From positions 1 through 23,438 of the forward strand of contig JBLNBX010000049.1 of NCBI GenBank assembly GCA_050260275.1: a DNA stretch of 23,438 bases, in the 5' to 3' direction. Source of the stretch: DATMXS01 sp050260275 (GTDB lineage Bacteria > Acidobacteriota > Terriglobia > Bryobacterales > Bryobacteraceae). The stretch's first letter is position 1. The number at the start of each line of letters is the position of its first letter. Below the pieces are notes generated by a model. It searched no databases. It saw nothing but the letters and a program-made list of their open reading frames with translations, and was not told the DNA's origin. Made by a program: the position numbers and the translations under genes. Below are positions 14,504 to 22,477 of this stretch, piece by piece.

Positions 14504-14510
14504 CAGTTTT
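14481..14510 (+). terminator. Intrinsic terminator of tracrRNA
   Basis: AGCCGGCCC (14481-14489) pairs with GGGCCGGCT (14492-14500), followed by TTT, CAG and TTTTT. A very stable stem followed by T runs; it also forms the last hairpin of the tracrRNA. Confidence 0.85.
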
Positions 14511-14511
14511 T

Positions 14512-14872
14512 CTGGTGAGATCGTGGACAGCAGTCGCGTGTGCCCGGGGCCGACGCGCGGGTTGCGAAAGAAAGCCCCGAGTGTCCCCATTTCCTGGGAA
14601 AGCGCAGGAGGCGGCAGGAAGACCGCTCTTGTTGGGGATGCCGCAGAAAATGCGTCACAACTGAGGCCCCCAAGCCCCGGACATAGCGGCCGCTCGTGAA
14701 AGAGAGCGGCGCTGAACGCAACCGCGCGCACCGCTCTCTCACAGTCGAGCCTCAGCGCCGGGTTCGGCGTTCGAGCCGATGGAATAATTACCCTTGAACT
14801 GGCGCTGCTACAGAATACGCGTGGGGCGGCTGTGCCGCAGCGCCGTGTCCGTCGAAAAACGCTCGATCCGGC
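14512..14872. other. Non-coding stretch with overlapping inverted repeats
   Basis: No convincing gene on either strand. GCCGCTC (14689-14695) can pair with GAGCGGC (14704-14710), while GAGAGCGG (14702-14709) can instead pair with CCGCTCTC (14731-14738), flanked by GTGA/TCAC. The two stems exclude each other. No promoter or T tract shows that this is a regulatory RNA. Confidence 0.35.
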
Positions 14873-15781
14873 TCAGTTCGCGTACGCCAACTGGCGGGTG
14901 ACGGCCATCGCGTACTCGGCCGTCGACGTGCTTCCCATCTCCGTATCGAGATATCCGGTGTAGTTCAACTTACGCAGCGTGCGGAATATGTATGCGTAGT
15001 TGATCTCGCCTGTACCCGGCTCGCAACGCCCCGGGTTGTCGCCAATCTGGACCAGCCGGATCAGCTTCTTCTCAAAGCCCTGGAGCATGTTGGGCACCAG
15101 ATTACCCTCGGTGCGTTGCAGGTGGTAGAAATCGAAGCACACCCTTACATTCGGATGATTGACTTCCTCGATGATCGGGTAGCAGCGCGCAGTAGTGCTA
15201 AGGGCAGCCCGGCCACCCCCGTCGCTGACCGGTTCTACGACGATGTAGACGCCCCCTTGACGGGCGAGCTCGCCGGCTTTCCTGAGCCCCTCCACGATGC
15301 CGGCGCGCTGCTTCTCCCACGGCACATCTTTCTGCTGCGCGCCGACGAAGCTGACCAGATCGGGCTTCTCCGGAAAGCGCTGAGCGACGTCGATGTAACG
15401 CTTGAACTCATCGAGCAGCTTCTGCTCTTGACCGGGCATGGTGAATCCAGTGGTGGACCCCGCGTCGCCAGTGCCGACGATGCTGCAACACTTGATGCCT
15501 GTGTCCTTCTGCACCGCGATCATCTCGGCGACTTCCTGATCGGTGGCATGCCAGTAGCTGTAAGCCTTGAACCCCTGGGCAGCAACGGCCCTTACGCGAT
15601 CCGCCCGCGACATGGTCCGCGGGAACATGATCTCGATGTTGATGGAGATGGTGTACGGTGGTGGACTCCCGGGAGTCTCCGCGCGCCGCCGCGCCTGGGC
15701 GGCTGCAATCTGCGGCGTCAAAGCCGCACCCAATGCGGCTGTCGCGCCGATCCATTCACGTCGATTCAGACGGCTGCTCAA
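14873..15781 (-). CDS. Tat-exported hydroxypyruvate isomerase-like TIM-barrel protein
   Basis: 302 residues, sugar phosphate isomerase/epimerase superfamily (PF01261). The N-terminus has a twin-arginine signal (RLNRREWIG, arginines 7-8) followed by a hydrophobic Ala-rich stretch to AAAQA (about 30), so the folded protein is probably exported to the periplasm. Metal and substrate residues expected for the hydroxypyruvate isomerase branch are visible: E183 (VVEPVSD), D217 and H220 (CFDFYHLQ), Q246 within VQIGDNPGRCEPGTGEINY, and E281 (YLDTEM). The GRxEPGTGEINY box is typical of Hyi. The start is TTG 15781, chosen because AAGGAG lies 6 nt upstream; the open frame continues to an ATG at 15856 but that part lacks conservation. 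The actual substrate is unknown. It is a monocistronic-looking gene with repeat-rich DNA behind it. Confidence 0.85.
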   Translation of the reverse strand: MSSRLNRREWIGATAALGAALTPQIAAAQARRRAETPGSPPPYTISINIEIMFPRTMSRADRVRAVAAQGFKAYSYWHATDQEVAEMIAVQKDTGIKCCSIVGTGDAGSTTGFTMPGQEQKLLDEFKRYIDVAQRFPEKPDLVSFVGAQQKDVPWEKQRAGIVEGLRKAGELARQGGVYIVVEPVSDGGGRAALSTTARCYPIIEEVNHPNVRVCFDFYHLQRTEGNLVPNMLQGFEKKLIRLVQIGDNPGRCEPGTGEINYAYIFRTLRKLNYTGYLDTEMGSTSTAEYAMAVTRQLAYAN

Positions 15782-16490
15782 AGCGGTCTCCTTCGGTAAG
15801 ATGCTAGCGAAGATCGGGGCCGAACACCAGCCGCGCCGGGTAGTATCTGAAAACACCTCGCAACTTTCCTTGCAGGGCTGAAGCCCTGCGCGGGCTCGAG
15901 GCCCGCCCCCAAGCAGGGTCTGGGGAAGGCGCTCGAAGGCAGACCCTGAGAGGGGCGCAAGAACGCGCGCAGCAACTTGCCGGAGTGAAGCCCGTCATGG
16001 CGAAAGAGAATAGCCCATTGCGCGAGCCACCCCGAGCGAATTCAGGCAGCGCCTGCAAGCGGAGCAACAGCGCCCGCAGCAACTGAAGAGGAGTCGACCG
16101 ACTCCATCGCCCGATGGGCGACCAGGGGGTCCGCCCCACAAAGCAGTGGTTTCGAGATGCGCGGGGGCGGTGGGGCGGGCGCCCTCGCCCGCGCCGGCCC
16201 CCCTGGTCCGGCTTGGCAACAAAATACTGTGGAAATCCCAATTTTCGAGGTTTGTTCAAGGGGCCAAAGCCTTTCGCCCCCGTCCGGGGCCTTCCCCCCG
16301 AAATAACCGCGATCCCGACTGCTCGTGCCGTTGTCTACCTTCTGCCCCCCCTGCCGGGGCTGACAAAGCGCCCACGTCGCTTGCCCGGTCGATATGGGAG
16401 CCGCACTGCACTAGCTGCGGCAGGAACCGCGGAGAAACCGGGATGGGGCGGATCCGTGGAAAGCTCGAGCATCCTGGGATGACGCAAATT
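15782..16490. repeat. Intergenic region with palindromic repeats
   Basis: No gene is supported. Repeat units recognised: A in inverted orientation (15871-15910, GCAGGGCTGAAGCCCTGC then GCGGGCTCGAGGCCCGC), D (15937-15983), and E (16170-16214, GGCGGGCGCCCTCGCCCGC then a GCCGG/CCGGC segment). A segment GAAAGAGAATAGCCCAT near 16001-16018 recurs at about 22915-22931. Open frames crossing this region run through the hairpins and have no protein-like features. Confidence 0.7.
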
Positions 16491-16523
16491 CTACTTGACA
16501 CTCAGTTGCAAGTAGGCTTTACT
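16491..16523 (+). promoter_or_regulatory. Promoter with inverted repeat upstream of the TonB receptor
   Basis: A consensus TTGACA (16495-16500) is followed at 17 bp by TTTACT (16518-16523), or at 19 bp by TACTAT. The -35 is embedded in an inverted repeat, CTACTTG (16491-16497) and CAAGTAG (16509-16515), which looks like an operator. The receptor start is about 400 nt downstream, and no good gene lies between. It does not resemble a Fur box. Confidence 0.4.
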
Positions 16524-16937
16524 ATGGCTTCCGACTTCGATGCCGCCCTGTCGCAGCCAGCCGCGCCAAGCCATATCGAACCGTCGCCGCCATGTTTCGC
16601 TGTCGTCGCAATTGGCCGCTCGAACTCTTCGCGTCATGCCTCAGCAAAGGGCCGTCAATCGGGCTTTTCGCGGCACTGGCGGGTCCTGGACGCCCGCAAC
16701 TCTGCTTGAGCGGGATGAAGCCGTTGAGTCGCAGATCAAGCGCGCACCCGCCGGCGGAGTCCCAGGCCCGGTGAACAGAAGGCGGCTGGTTTGCGGGCTT
16801 GCCGTGCTGCAACTCAGTGGCGTTAAGCACCTTTGTGAGCCCAAGCCTGGGCGGGACTATTCTGATCTGGGCCGTTGGAGTGCTGCGCTGCGAACCGAGC
16901 GATTCCTCTCATGGCTAATCTCCCTCTTCTTGATCGA

Positions 16938-19241
16938 ATGTCCATGATGCCGCGGCTGTGCGGCGTCCTGCTGGCACTGTGGGCTCCAGTGCTCCTTTCT
17001 GCCGGAAACGCTACTGGGGGCCCTGTTCGAGGCCGTGTGCTCGACCCGAGCGGCGCTGCGGTGTCCGGCGCCCGCATCATAGCCCTGGCCGCTACTGCGA
17101 CATCTGTGACCGACGGAAGCGGCGAATTCGCGATAGTGCTCCCGCTTGGCTCGCATACTCTGAAGGTGACCGCCGAGGGCTTCGTGGATACCTTCCGCGA
17201 GGTCGCCGTCACGCCTGGAGGCGCTCCGGTAGTTGTTATCCAGTTGCAACTCCGGCCGATGAGCGAAACGCTCACGATCACGGAGGCGACTGCTTACCAG
17301 GTGGCCGCTACGAAGACACCTACGCCTCTCATCGATGTCCCGCAGTCGATCTCGATCGTGAGCAGAACTCTGATGAAGGATCAGCTCATGACGAGTATGG
17401 GTGACGTCATGAGATACGTTCCTGGCGTGACCGCGATTCAGGGAGAGAACAACAGGGACGAGGTTGTCATTCGCGGAAACAGTTCATCGGCGAACTTCTT
17501 CGTGAATGGGCTCCGCGATGATGTTCAGTACTATCGTGACCTGTACAACGTAGAGCAGGTCGAGGCGCTCAAGGGGCCCAACGCGATTATCTTTGGACGC
17601 GGCAGCGGCGGCGGCGTAATCAACCGCGTGACGAAGGAGGCCGGCTCCGCGGGATTTCGCGAAATCGATGTCCAAAGCGGCTCGTTCGGACATAAGCGAT
17701 TCGCTACGGACCTGGACCAACCTCTGAGCGAAAAGGCCGCCCTTCGGTTCAATGCAGTCTATGAGGAATCCGGCAGCTTTCGCGAAGGCGTGGGGCTCGA
17801 GCGTTACGGCCTGAATCCCACGGCGACGTGGACCCCGGATCAATCGACCCGGGTCGTGTTGGGCTATGAACATTTCCATGACAGTCGAACGGCAGACCGC
17901 GGCATTCCTTCGTTCATGGGGAAACCTGCCGCCGTTCCTATTGACACGTTCTACGGCAACTATTCCGATAGCTGGGTACGCGCAAACGTCAACCTGGCGT
18001 CGGCAAGAGTCGAGCACCAGTCTGGAGGTCTAAACCTTCGAAATTCGACCCTGTTTGGCGACTATGATCGTGGATATCAGAACTATGTACCCGGCGCTGT
18101 GAACGCTGACAGGACTTCGGTTGCGATATCAGCCTACAACAACGCAACCCGGCGCAGAAGCGTGTTCAACCAGACCGACCTGAGCTACTCGGGACTGACT
18201 GGTGGCGTCCGCCATACGCTCCTCTGGGGGGCGGAGTTCAGCCGGCAAGGCAGCAACAATTTCCGCAACACGGGATATTTCGACAACGCCGCTACGGCGA
18301 TATCTGTGCCGTATTCAGACCCGTCCGTCACGACGCCTGTGATATTCCGCCAGAGCGCCACCGACGCCGACAATCACGTGACCGCGGATGTGGCCGCCGG
18401 CTATGTCCAGGATCAGATCGAGCTTTCACGTTATCTGCAGATAGTCGTCGGAACTCGAGTTGACCGCTTCAACCTGGAGTTCCGCAACAACCGCACGGGC
18501 GATAGACTGCAGCGGATAGACAAATTGGTTTCGCCGCGTGCCGGATTCATCATCAAGCCGGCCGCGAACGTCTCGGTGTACGGAAGTTACAGCGTTTCAT
18601 GGCTGCCCAGTTCCGGCGACCAGTTCTCATCGCTGACGACCATAACGCAGCAGGTCAAGCCGGAGAAATTCACGAATTATGAAGCGGGGCTGAAATGGGA
18701 CCTGCACCGGGACCTGCAAGTTACGGCGGCGGTGTATCGGCTGGACCGCACGAACACCCGATCGATAGACCCGAACGATCCCGCCCGAATCGTCCAAACA
18801 GGCAGCCAGCGTTCGAACGGCGTAGAATTAGGCGTGAACGGCAGAATTACCCGCAGGTGGCATGTTGCCGGCGGATACGCTTTGCAGGATGCGTTTATCA
18901 CAAGCGCCACGGTATCCGCCAAAGCCGGAGCCCTGGTGGCGCAGGTGCCCCGCCACACGTTTTCGGTATGGAGCAACTATAGAATCCTGCCGCGCCTCTC
19001 GGCTGGACTCGGCATCCTGAATCGCGCGGATATGTGGGCCGGCGTTGACAATACCGTCGTCTTGCCTGGCTACACGCGCGTGGACGCTGCACTCTTCTAC
19101 TCCCTCACGGAGCAGATCCGGGTGCAGGCGAACGTCGAGAATGTTTTGGACCGGAGGTACTACATAAACGCTCACGGCAACAACAACATTTCGCCGGGGT
19201 TCCCGCGGGCCGTCAGGCTTGGCATCATCGCGAAACTCTGA
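16938..19241 (+). CDS. TonB-dependent siderophore-type outer membrane receptor
   Basis: 767 residues. Energised by TonB-ExbBD, such receptors carry iron-siderophore or similar ligands across the outer membrane. Parts in order: a hydrophobic signal sequence (about 4-25, RLCGVLLALWAPVLLSAGNA); a carboxypeptidase-regulatory-like beta domain (about 28-108, VRGRVLDPSGAAVSGARI); a plug domain (about 120-240) with VPQSISIVSRTLMKDQ, DVMRYVPGV and VEALKGPNAIIFGRGSGGG; and a beta barrel to the C-terminus ending in NNISPGFPRAVRLGI. The plug motifs are those of the TonB siderophore receptor group. The start is uncertain: ATG 16938 gives the most compact signal peptide, with ATG 16944/16947 and 16911 as alternatives, and none has a clear ribosome-binding site. 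No TonB, ABC transporter or siderophore genes are adjacent, so the ligand is unknown. Confidence 0.92.
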   Translation: MSMMPRLCGVLLALWAPVLLSAGNATGGPVRGRVLDPSGAAVSGARIIALAATATSVTDGSGEFAIVLPLGSHTLKVTAEGFVDTFREVAVTPGGAPVVVIQLQLRPMSETLTITEATAYQVAATKTPTPLIDVPQSISIVSRTLMKDQLMTSMGDVMRYVPGVTAIQGENNRDEVVIRGNSSSANFFVNGLRDDVQYYRDLYNVEQVEALKGPNAIIFGRGSGGGVINRVTKEAGSAGFREIDVQSGSFGHKRFATDLDQPLSEKAALRFNAVYEESGSFREGVGLERYGLNPTATWTPDQSTRVVLGYEHFHDSRTADRGIPSFMGKPAAVPIDTFYGNYSDSWVRANVNLASARVEHQSGGLNLRNSTLFGDYDRGYQNYVPGAVNADRTSVAISAYNNATRRRSVFNQTDLSYSGLTGGVRHTLLWGAEFSRQGSNNFRNTGYFDNAATAISVPYSDPSVTTPVIFRQSATDADNHVTADVAAGYVQDQIELSRYLQIVVGTRVDRFNLEFRNNRTGDRLQRIDKLVSPRAGFIIKPAANVSVYGSYSVSWLPSSGDQFSSLTTITQQVKPEKFTNYEAGLKWDLHRDLQVTAAVYRLDRTNTRSIDPNDPARIVQTGSQRSNGVELGVNGRITRRWHVAGGYALQDAFITSATVSAKAGALVAQVPRHTFSVWSNYRILPRLSAGLGILNRADMWAGVDNTVVLPGYTRVDAALFYSLTEQIRVQANVENVLDRRYYINAHGNNNISPGFPRAVRLGIIAKL

Positions 19242-19863
19242 CGAGAGCAAGACTCCTCTCGACTTAGTACTCTTACGTCCAATCAAGATGCAACTACTCC
19301 ACTGGTCCGGGAGCTTAACAACACGGATCGGGTATTATTTGGCCCAAACGGCCCTTGGGAGAGTTACGTGTGGTCGCGGCTGGTCTGCCGCCCCATCTGA
19401 CGGTGAACGCCGCGTCCAGCTCGCGGGGGAGGCGCTGTGCGCCGCAGCAGCCCTAGGGGGCCGCTGAAGGCGTAGAGCCACCCTACATAAACCGGCGAAC
19501 CGCGCACGAGGCGGCCCGGAGGGGCCGCTGCAACGGCGAGGTGGCGCTCGGGGACGCGATCGTCACGCTGGTTTCGAGCATTGCGATGCGCGAAAACGCC
19601 GCATCGAGGTCAAGCCGGACGGTTCGATGTGAACTCGAATCGGCGCCGGAGAGGGCCTGAGGCGTTCCGGCTGACCCGCGGTGTGTCGGGCTTGGGTCGG
19701 GCCCGCAGATCCCGAGCCGCCGGATGCCTGTCGCGCGGGCTCTCGCGCCCGCCGCGGCTTCCAGGGGTCCCCGCTAATCCGATGCATGCATTTTTGTTCA
19801 TCCTGAGAATTCGTCCCGGCGTAACGTCGCTGTAACAATCTGGTGGTTTCGTGAAGTTAGGGC
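19242..19863. other. Intergenic region without a recognisable gene
   Basis: A short hairpin follows the receptor stop (CGAGAG 19242-19247 with CTCTCG 19256-19261) but lacks a T tract. Another perfect hairpin is GCGGCCC (19511-19517) with GGGCCGC (19522-19528). The open frames here show no family resemblance. TAACAAT shortly before 19840 could be a -10 for the next gene, without a clear -35. Confidence 0.4.
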
Positions 19864-20262
19864 ATGGAAGAGACTACTCCGATGACGGACTACGTGCACC
19901 ACATCCCTGGGAGGCTGCGCGTCCGCTCCGGCGCGATCCGCCGCAACGAGCTGCGAGCCGCGGCAGCGAAGACTCTCATCGAGAGCCAGCCCGGCGTACG
20001 TTCGGCTCAGCCGAATACACTCACGGGCAGCATCGTGATCCACTACGATCCCGCGCTCACGGATGACGCCACGCTGATGGCGGTCCTGCGCGAGCGCGGT
20101 TACCTGAACCCCGCCGCGCCCTCCGGCATCCCGTCCACCCGGCGCAGCGCACGCTCGCCTCAGGCTGCCGCAGCAGAGCAGGTGGCTAAGAAGGTTGCTG
20201 TGTCGCTCGTGGAGGCCGCTGTGGAGCGGTCGCTGCTCGCGCTCGTCGCCGCCGTACTGTAG
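19864..20262 (+). CDS. HMA-like small domain protein
   Basis: 132 residues. The N-terminal half (about 8-78) has the pattern of heavy-metal-associated ferredoxin-like folds: YVHHIPGRLRVRS, a central PGVRSAQPNTLTGSIVIHYDP and a final LMAVLRERGYL. The metal-binding CxxC of classical HMA domains is absent, as in the HMA_2 type family with the HxIPGRLR motif. The second half is low-complexity linker (about 84-105) and a short C-terminal hydrophobic/amphipathic segment (LVEAAVERSLLALVAAVL) that may associate with the membrane. ATG 19864 is taken; ATG 19882 is an alternative with GGAAGAG upstream. The gene stands alone on its strand, so its role is unknown. Confidence 0.7.
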   Translation: MEETTPMTDYVHHIPGRLRVRSGAIRRNELRAAAAKTLIESQPGVRSAQPNTLTGSIVIHYDPALTDDATLMAVLRERGYLNPAAPSGIPSTRRSARSPQAAAAEQVAKKVAVSLVEAAVERSLLALVAAVL

Positions 20263-20289
20263 CCCCGCAGCCGCCTCGCGCCTGGCCTG

Positions 20290-20460
20290 TCAAACGGTCG
20301 AACCACCCTGGCCCGCGCCCACAGGATCGCCATACTCCCGCGCGGTTGTGTCCGGCCCTCCCGCGCCGCCCTCCTACACGCCCTCCTCGTCTTCCTGCTT
20401 CGCTTCGAGCACGTGCTCCATCTGAGGCTGCGCTCTCGGGCTGAACTGCGAGAAAAGCAT
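20290..20460 (-). pseudogene. Possible small gene or remnant with an in-frame TAG
   Basis: From ATG 20460 the frame reads 28 residues (MLFSQFSPRAQPQMEHVLEA, then KQEDEEGV) to TAG at 20376-20374, and continues open for 27 more codons (including PDTTAREYGDPVGAGQGG) to TGA at 20292-20290. Both halves look protein-like and have a high third-position GC, and the same frame connects upstream to the stop of the uracil-DNA glycosylase. It may be a small gene with a nonsense change, a decayed gene tail, or chance. I do not recognise the family. Confidence 0.3.
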
Positions 20461-20490
20461 CGCCGAGGGAGCCCCAGTGATACTCGCCAG

Positions 20491-21090
20491 CTACCGCAGC
20501 GCCCTGGCGACTTTGCGCAGATCCTCGATGAACCGCGCCCGCTCGGCGTGCCGCGACTCCTCGTCCGGCGCGCGCAGGATCGCGGAGGGATGTACGGTGG
20601 CCGTGACGATGGGGGCTAGCTGCGACTCCACAAACTCGCCCCGCCGCTGGGTGACCTTGAAATCGCGGCCGATGAGCGCCTGTGCCGCAGTCGCCCCCAG
20701 GCACACCAGCGCCTGCGGCTTGAACAAGGCAAGTTCGGCGTCCAGCCACGGGCGGCAGGCGGCTATCTCGGCGGCGTTGGGCTTGGCGTGAATGCGCCGC
20801 TTGCCCCGGGGTTCCCACTTAAAGTGTTTGACGATGTTTGTCACGTAAGTATCTGATCGTTGGATACCTGCGGCTTCAAGAGCGCGGTCCAGTTCGCGTC
20901 CCGCCGGACCAACGAACGGCCGCCCCGCCAGGTCTTCGTCATTGCCAGGCTGTTCGCCTACCAGAACGACGCGCGCGCGCCGTCCGCCCTCGCCGAACAC
21001 CGTCTGCGTACCACGCTCCCACAGCGGGCAGGCACGGCAGCCCGAGGCAGCGGCGCGAAGCCTGTCGAGAGTGGGATTGGACGGGATCAG
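20491..21090 (-). CDS. UdgX-type uracil-DNA glycosylase
   Basis: A family 4-related uracil-DNA glycosylase with a [4Fe-4S] cluster. Diagnostic for UdgX is the insertion KRRIH (97-101) in the R-loop; in the Mycobacterium smegmatis enzyme this His bonds covalently to the site after uracil removal. Other motifs: GEQPGNDEDLAGRPFVGPAGRELD (split over about 45-68), YVTNIVKHFKWEP, ACRPWL (C112) and TVHPSAILR. The first cluster cysteines lie in GCRACPLWERGTQT (C18, C21). The only standard start codon is GTG 21000, which would remove both cysteines. The frame stays open and well conserved up to a TAA at 21111-21109, so I extend to CTG 21090 as the likeliest non-standard start; a boundary at 21000 is the conservative alternative. 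It lies downstream of tRNA-Leu on the same strand. Confidence 0.85.
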   Translation of the reverse strand: MIPSNPTLDRLRAAASGCRACPLWERGTQTVFGEGGRRARVVLVGEQPGNDEDLAGRPFVGPAGRELDRALEAAGIQRSDTYVTNIVKHFKWEPRGKRRIHAKPNAAEIAACRPWLDAELALFKPQALVCLGATAAQALIGRDFKVTQRRGEFVESQLAPIVTATVHPSAILRAPDEESRHAERARFIEDLRKVARALR

Positions 21091-21142
21091 GAAGGCGGCG
21101 GTGGAGGATTACTTGCTTTCCCACTAGAGAGTTCCTGGGATA

Positions 21143-21226
21143 TGCGGACGGTGGGAGTCGAACCCACACACCCTCGCGGGTACAGGAACCTAAATCCTGC
21201 GCGTCTGCCAGTTCCGCCACGTCCGC
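21143..21226 (-). tRNA. tRNA-Leu(UAG)
   Basis: 84 nt. The acceptor stem GCGGACG pairs with CGTCCGC, followed by discriminator A. The anticodon stem-loop AGGA-TTTAGGT-TCCT gives anticodon TAG, reading CUA-type leucine codons. The long variable arm (TACCCGCGAGGGTG region) is that of a class II tRNA, and the T arm contains GGTTCGACTCC. CCA is not encoded. It is transcribed divergently from the histidine kinase gene and ahead of the glycosylase. Confidence 0.96.
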
Positions 21227-21234
21227 GCGTTCCG

Positions 21235-21243
21235 ATCATAACA
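21235..21243 (-). promoter_or_regulatory. Extended -10 promoter of tRNA-Leu
   Basis: On the - strand TGTTATGAT is an extended -10 (TGnTATGAT) whose expected start is about 2 nt before the mature tRNA 5' end. A TTGGAC lies upstream but at only 13 bp spacing, so the extended -10 is likely to carry the promoter. Confidence 0.5.
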
Positions 21244-21316
21244 TGCCGGAATTGTCCAACATACCCCCGTCCCGGTTGTCTAAAGCTAGCGCGGGTTTCT
21301 GCCGATTTAAACGCGA

Positions 21317-22477
21317 GTGCACCCTCCCCCCACCAGCGACCAGGATGCCAGGGCTGAGATCAACAAGCTCAAGAGCGAGTTCCTGGCGAGTCTAAATCAC
21401 GAGATCCGCACCCCGCTCAGCGGAATCGTCGGGATGATGGACCTGCTCGAGGAAACCGGCCTCAGCGCAGAGCAGCGCGAGTACGTTGCAGCGGCGCGGA
21501 TGTGCGCCGAGGATCTGCTGCGGCACCTCAACACCGCGCTGGAGTACTCCTCCCTGGCCGCCGGACAGCTCAAGCTCGACGAGGTGGAGTTCAACCTGGC
21601 CGAGTGCGTGCGCTCGGCGGTCGAGCAACACCGCCAGCGGGCGTTGGCGCGCGGCATCGTGCTCGACATTAAGCTCGAAGGGCAATTTCCGGGTCTGGTG
21701 ATCGGGGATCTCGTGCGCGTCAGGGATATCTTTTGGCACCTTATAGATAACGCGCTGAAGTTCACCCATCGCGGCAGGGTCTCTATCACTGCCGAGTGTA
21801 CCAACGGGGCCTCCCCGCCCTGCCTGGTCGCGACCATCCGCGATACGGGCATAGGCATCCCGCCGGAGCACTTTCGCGCAATTTTCGACAGCTTTCACCA
21901 GATCGACCACGGCCTTGGCCGGCGCTACGCCGGGCTCGGCCTCGGCCTGGCGTTCGTGCAGCGGCTGGTCGGTTTCATGGGAGGAAAGATCGACGTGGAA
22001 AGCAGGCCCGGCGACGGCAGCGCTTTCCGCGTGATGCTTCCGCTGAAACCGGCTCCAGAAACCGCCATGCGCGGAGCTCCCGCTGCGGAGGACTCGCGCG
22101 TGCTCGTCGTTGAGGACGACGAACTCGGACGCCGTATCGCGAGCCACATCCTGCGCCGTGCCGGTTACACCGTCGAGGTCGTGTCGGACGGCGAAAGCGG
22201 AATAGCGGCGGCGGCCACGCGGCGGCCCGCCTTGGTACTGATGGACCTGGAGATGCCCGGTCTCGGCGGCATCGAGGCCACACGCGCCATCCGCGCGCTG
22301 CCCGGCCGGGAGTCCGTGCCTGTGGTGGCGCTCACCGCGCACACAGGGGCGGAGTACCGGGAGGAATGCCTGACGCAAGGCATGAACGCATTCCTGTCCA
22401 AGCCAGTGAGCCCTGAGGATCTGCTAGCTGCGGTGCGCGACATTATAGGCCCCCCGCCTGCGCGCCTCGGTAGATAG
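21317..22477 (+). CDS. Soluble hybrid histidine kinase/response regulator
   Basis: 386 residues. HisKA dimerisation domain with phosphoacceptor H28 (SLNHEIRTPLSG), HATPase domain with N-box N145 (HLIDNALKFT), DTGIGI (176-181) and GLGLGL (206-211), then a C-terminal receiver domain with acidic pocket EDD (266-268), phosphoacceptor D310 (LVLMDLEMPG) and K362. There is no membrane segment or sensor domain: only about 18 residues precede HisKA. An in-frame TAA at 21308-21310 excludes a longer protein, so GTG 21317 is the only sensible start; no Shine-Dalgarno is seen. Such kinases usually take input from a partner protein, or they are truncated derivatives of larger sensors. No output regulator is adjacent. 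Confidence 0.9.
   Translation: MHPPPTSDQDARAEINKLKSEFLASLNHEIRTPLSGIVGMMDLLEETGLSAEQREYVAAARMCAEDLLRHLNTALEYSSLAAGQLKLDEVEFNLAECVRSAVEQHRQRALARGIVLDIKLEGQFPGLVIGDLVRVRDIFWHLIDNALKFTHRGRVSITAECTNGASPPCLVATIRDTGIGIPPEHFRAIFDSFHQIDHGLGRRYAGLGLGLAFVQRLVGFMGGKIDVESRPGDGSAFRVMLPLKPAPETAMRGAPAAEDSRVLVVEDDELGRRIASHILRRAGYTVEVVSDGESGIAAAATRRPALVLMDLEMPGLGGIEATRAIRALPGRESVPVVALTAHTGAEYREECLTQGMNAFLSKPVSPEDLLAAVRDIIGPPPARLGR

Noticed and set aside
14503..14742. 79-codon - strand frame downstream of the tracrRNA
   Set aside because: No recognisable features; it runs through inverted repeats and overlaps the tracrRNA terminator region.
16491..16515. Fur box for the TonB receptor
   Set aside because: The inverted repeat CTACTTG/CAAGTAG does not match the GATAATGATAATCATTATC-type consensus.
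16146..16709. 187-codon + strand frame ahead of the TonB receptor, including a possible small protein from about 16524
   Set aside because: Its first half crosses palindromic unit E, and the rest has low-complexity Ser/Pro/Arg composition with no ribosome-binding site.
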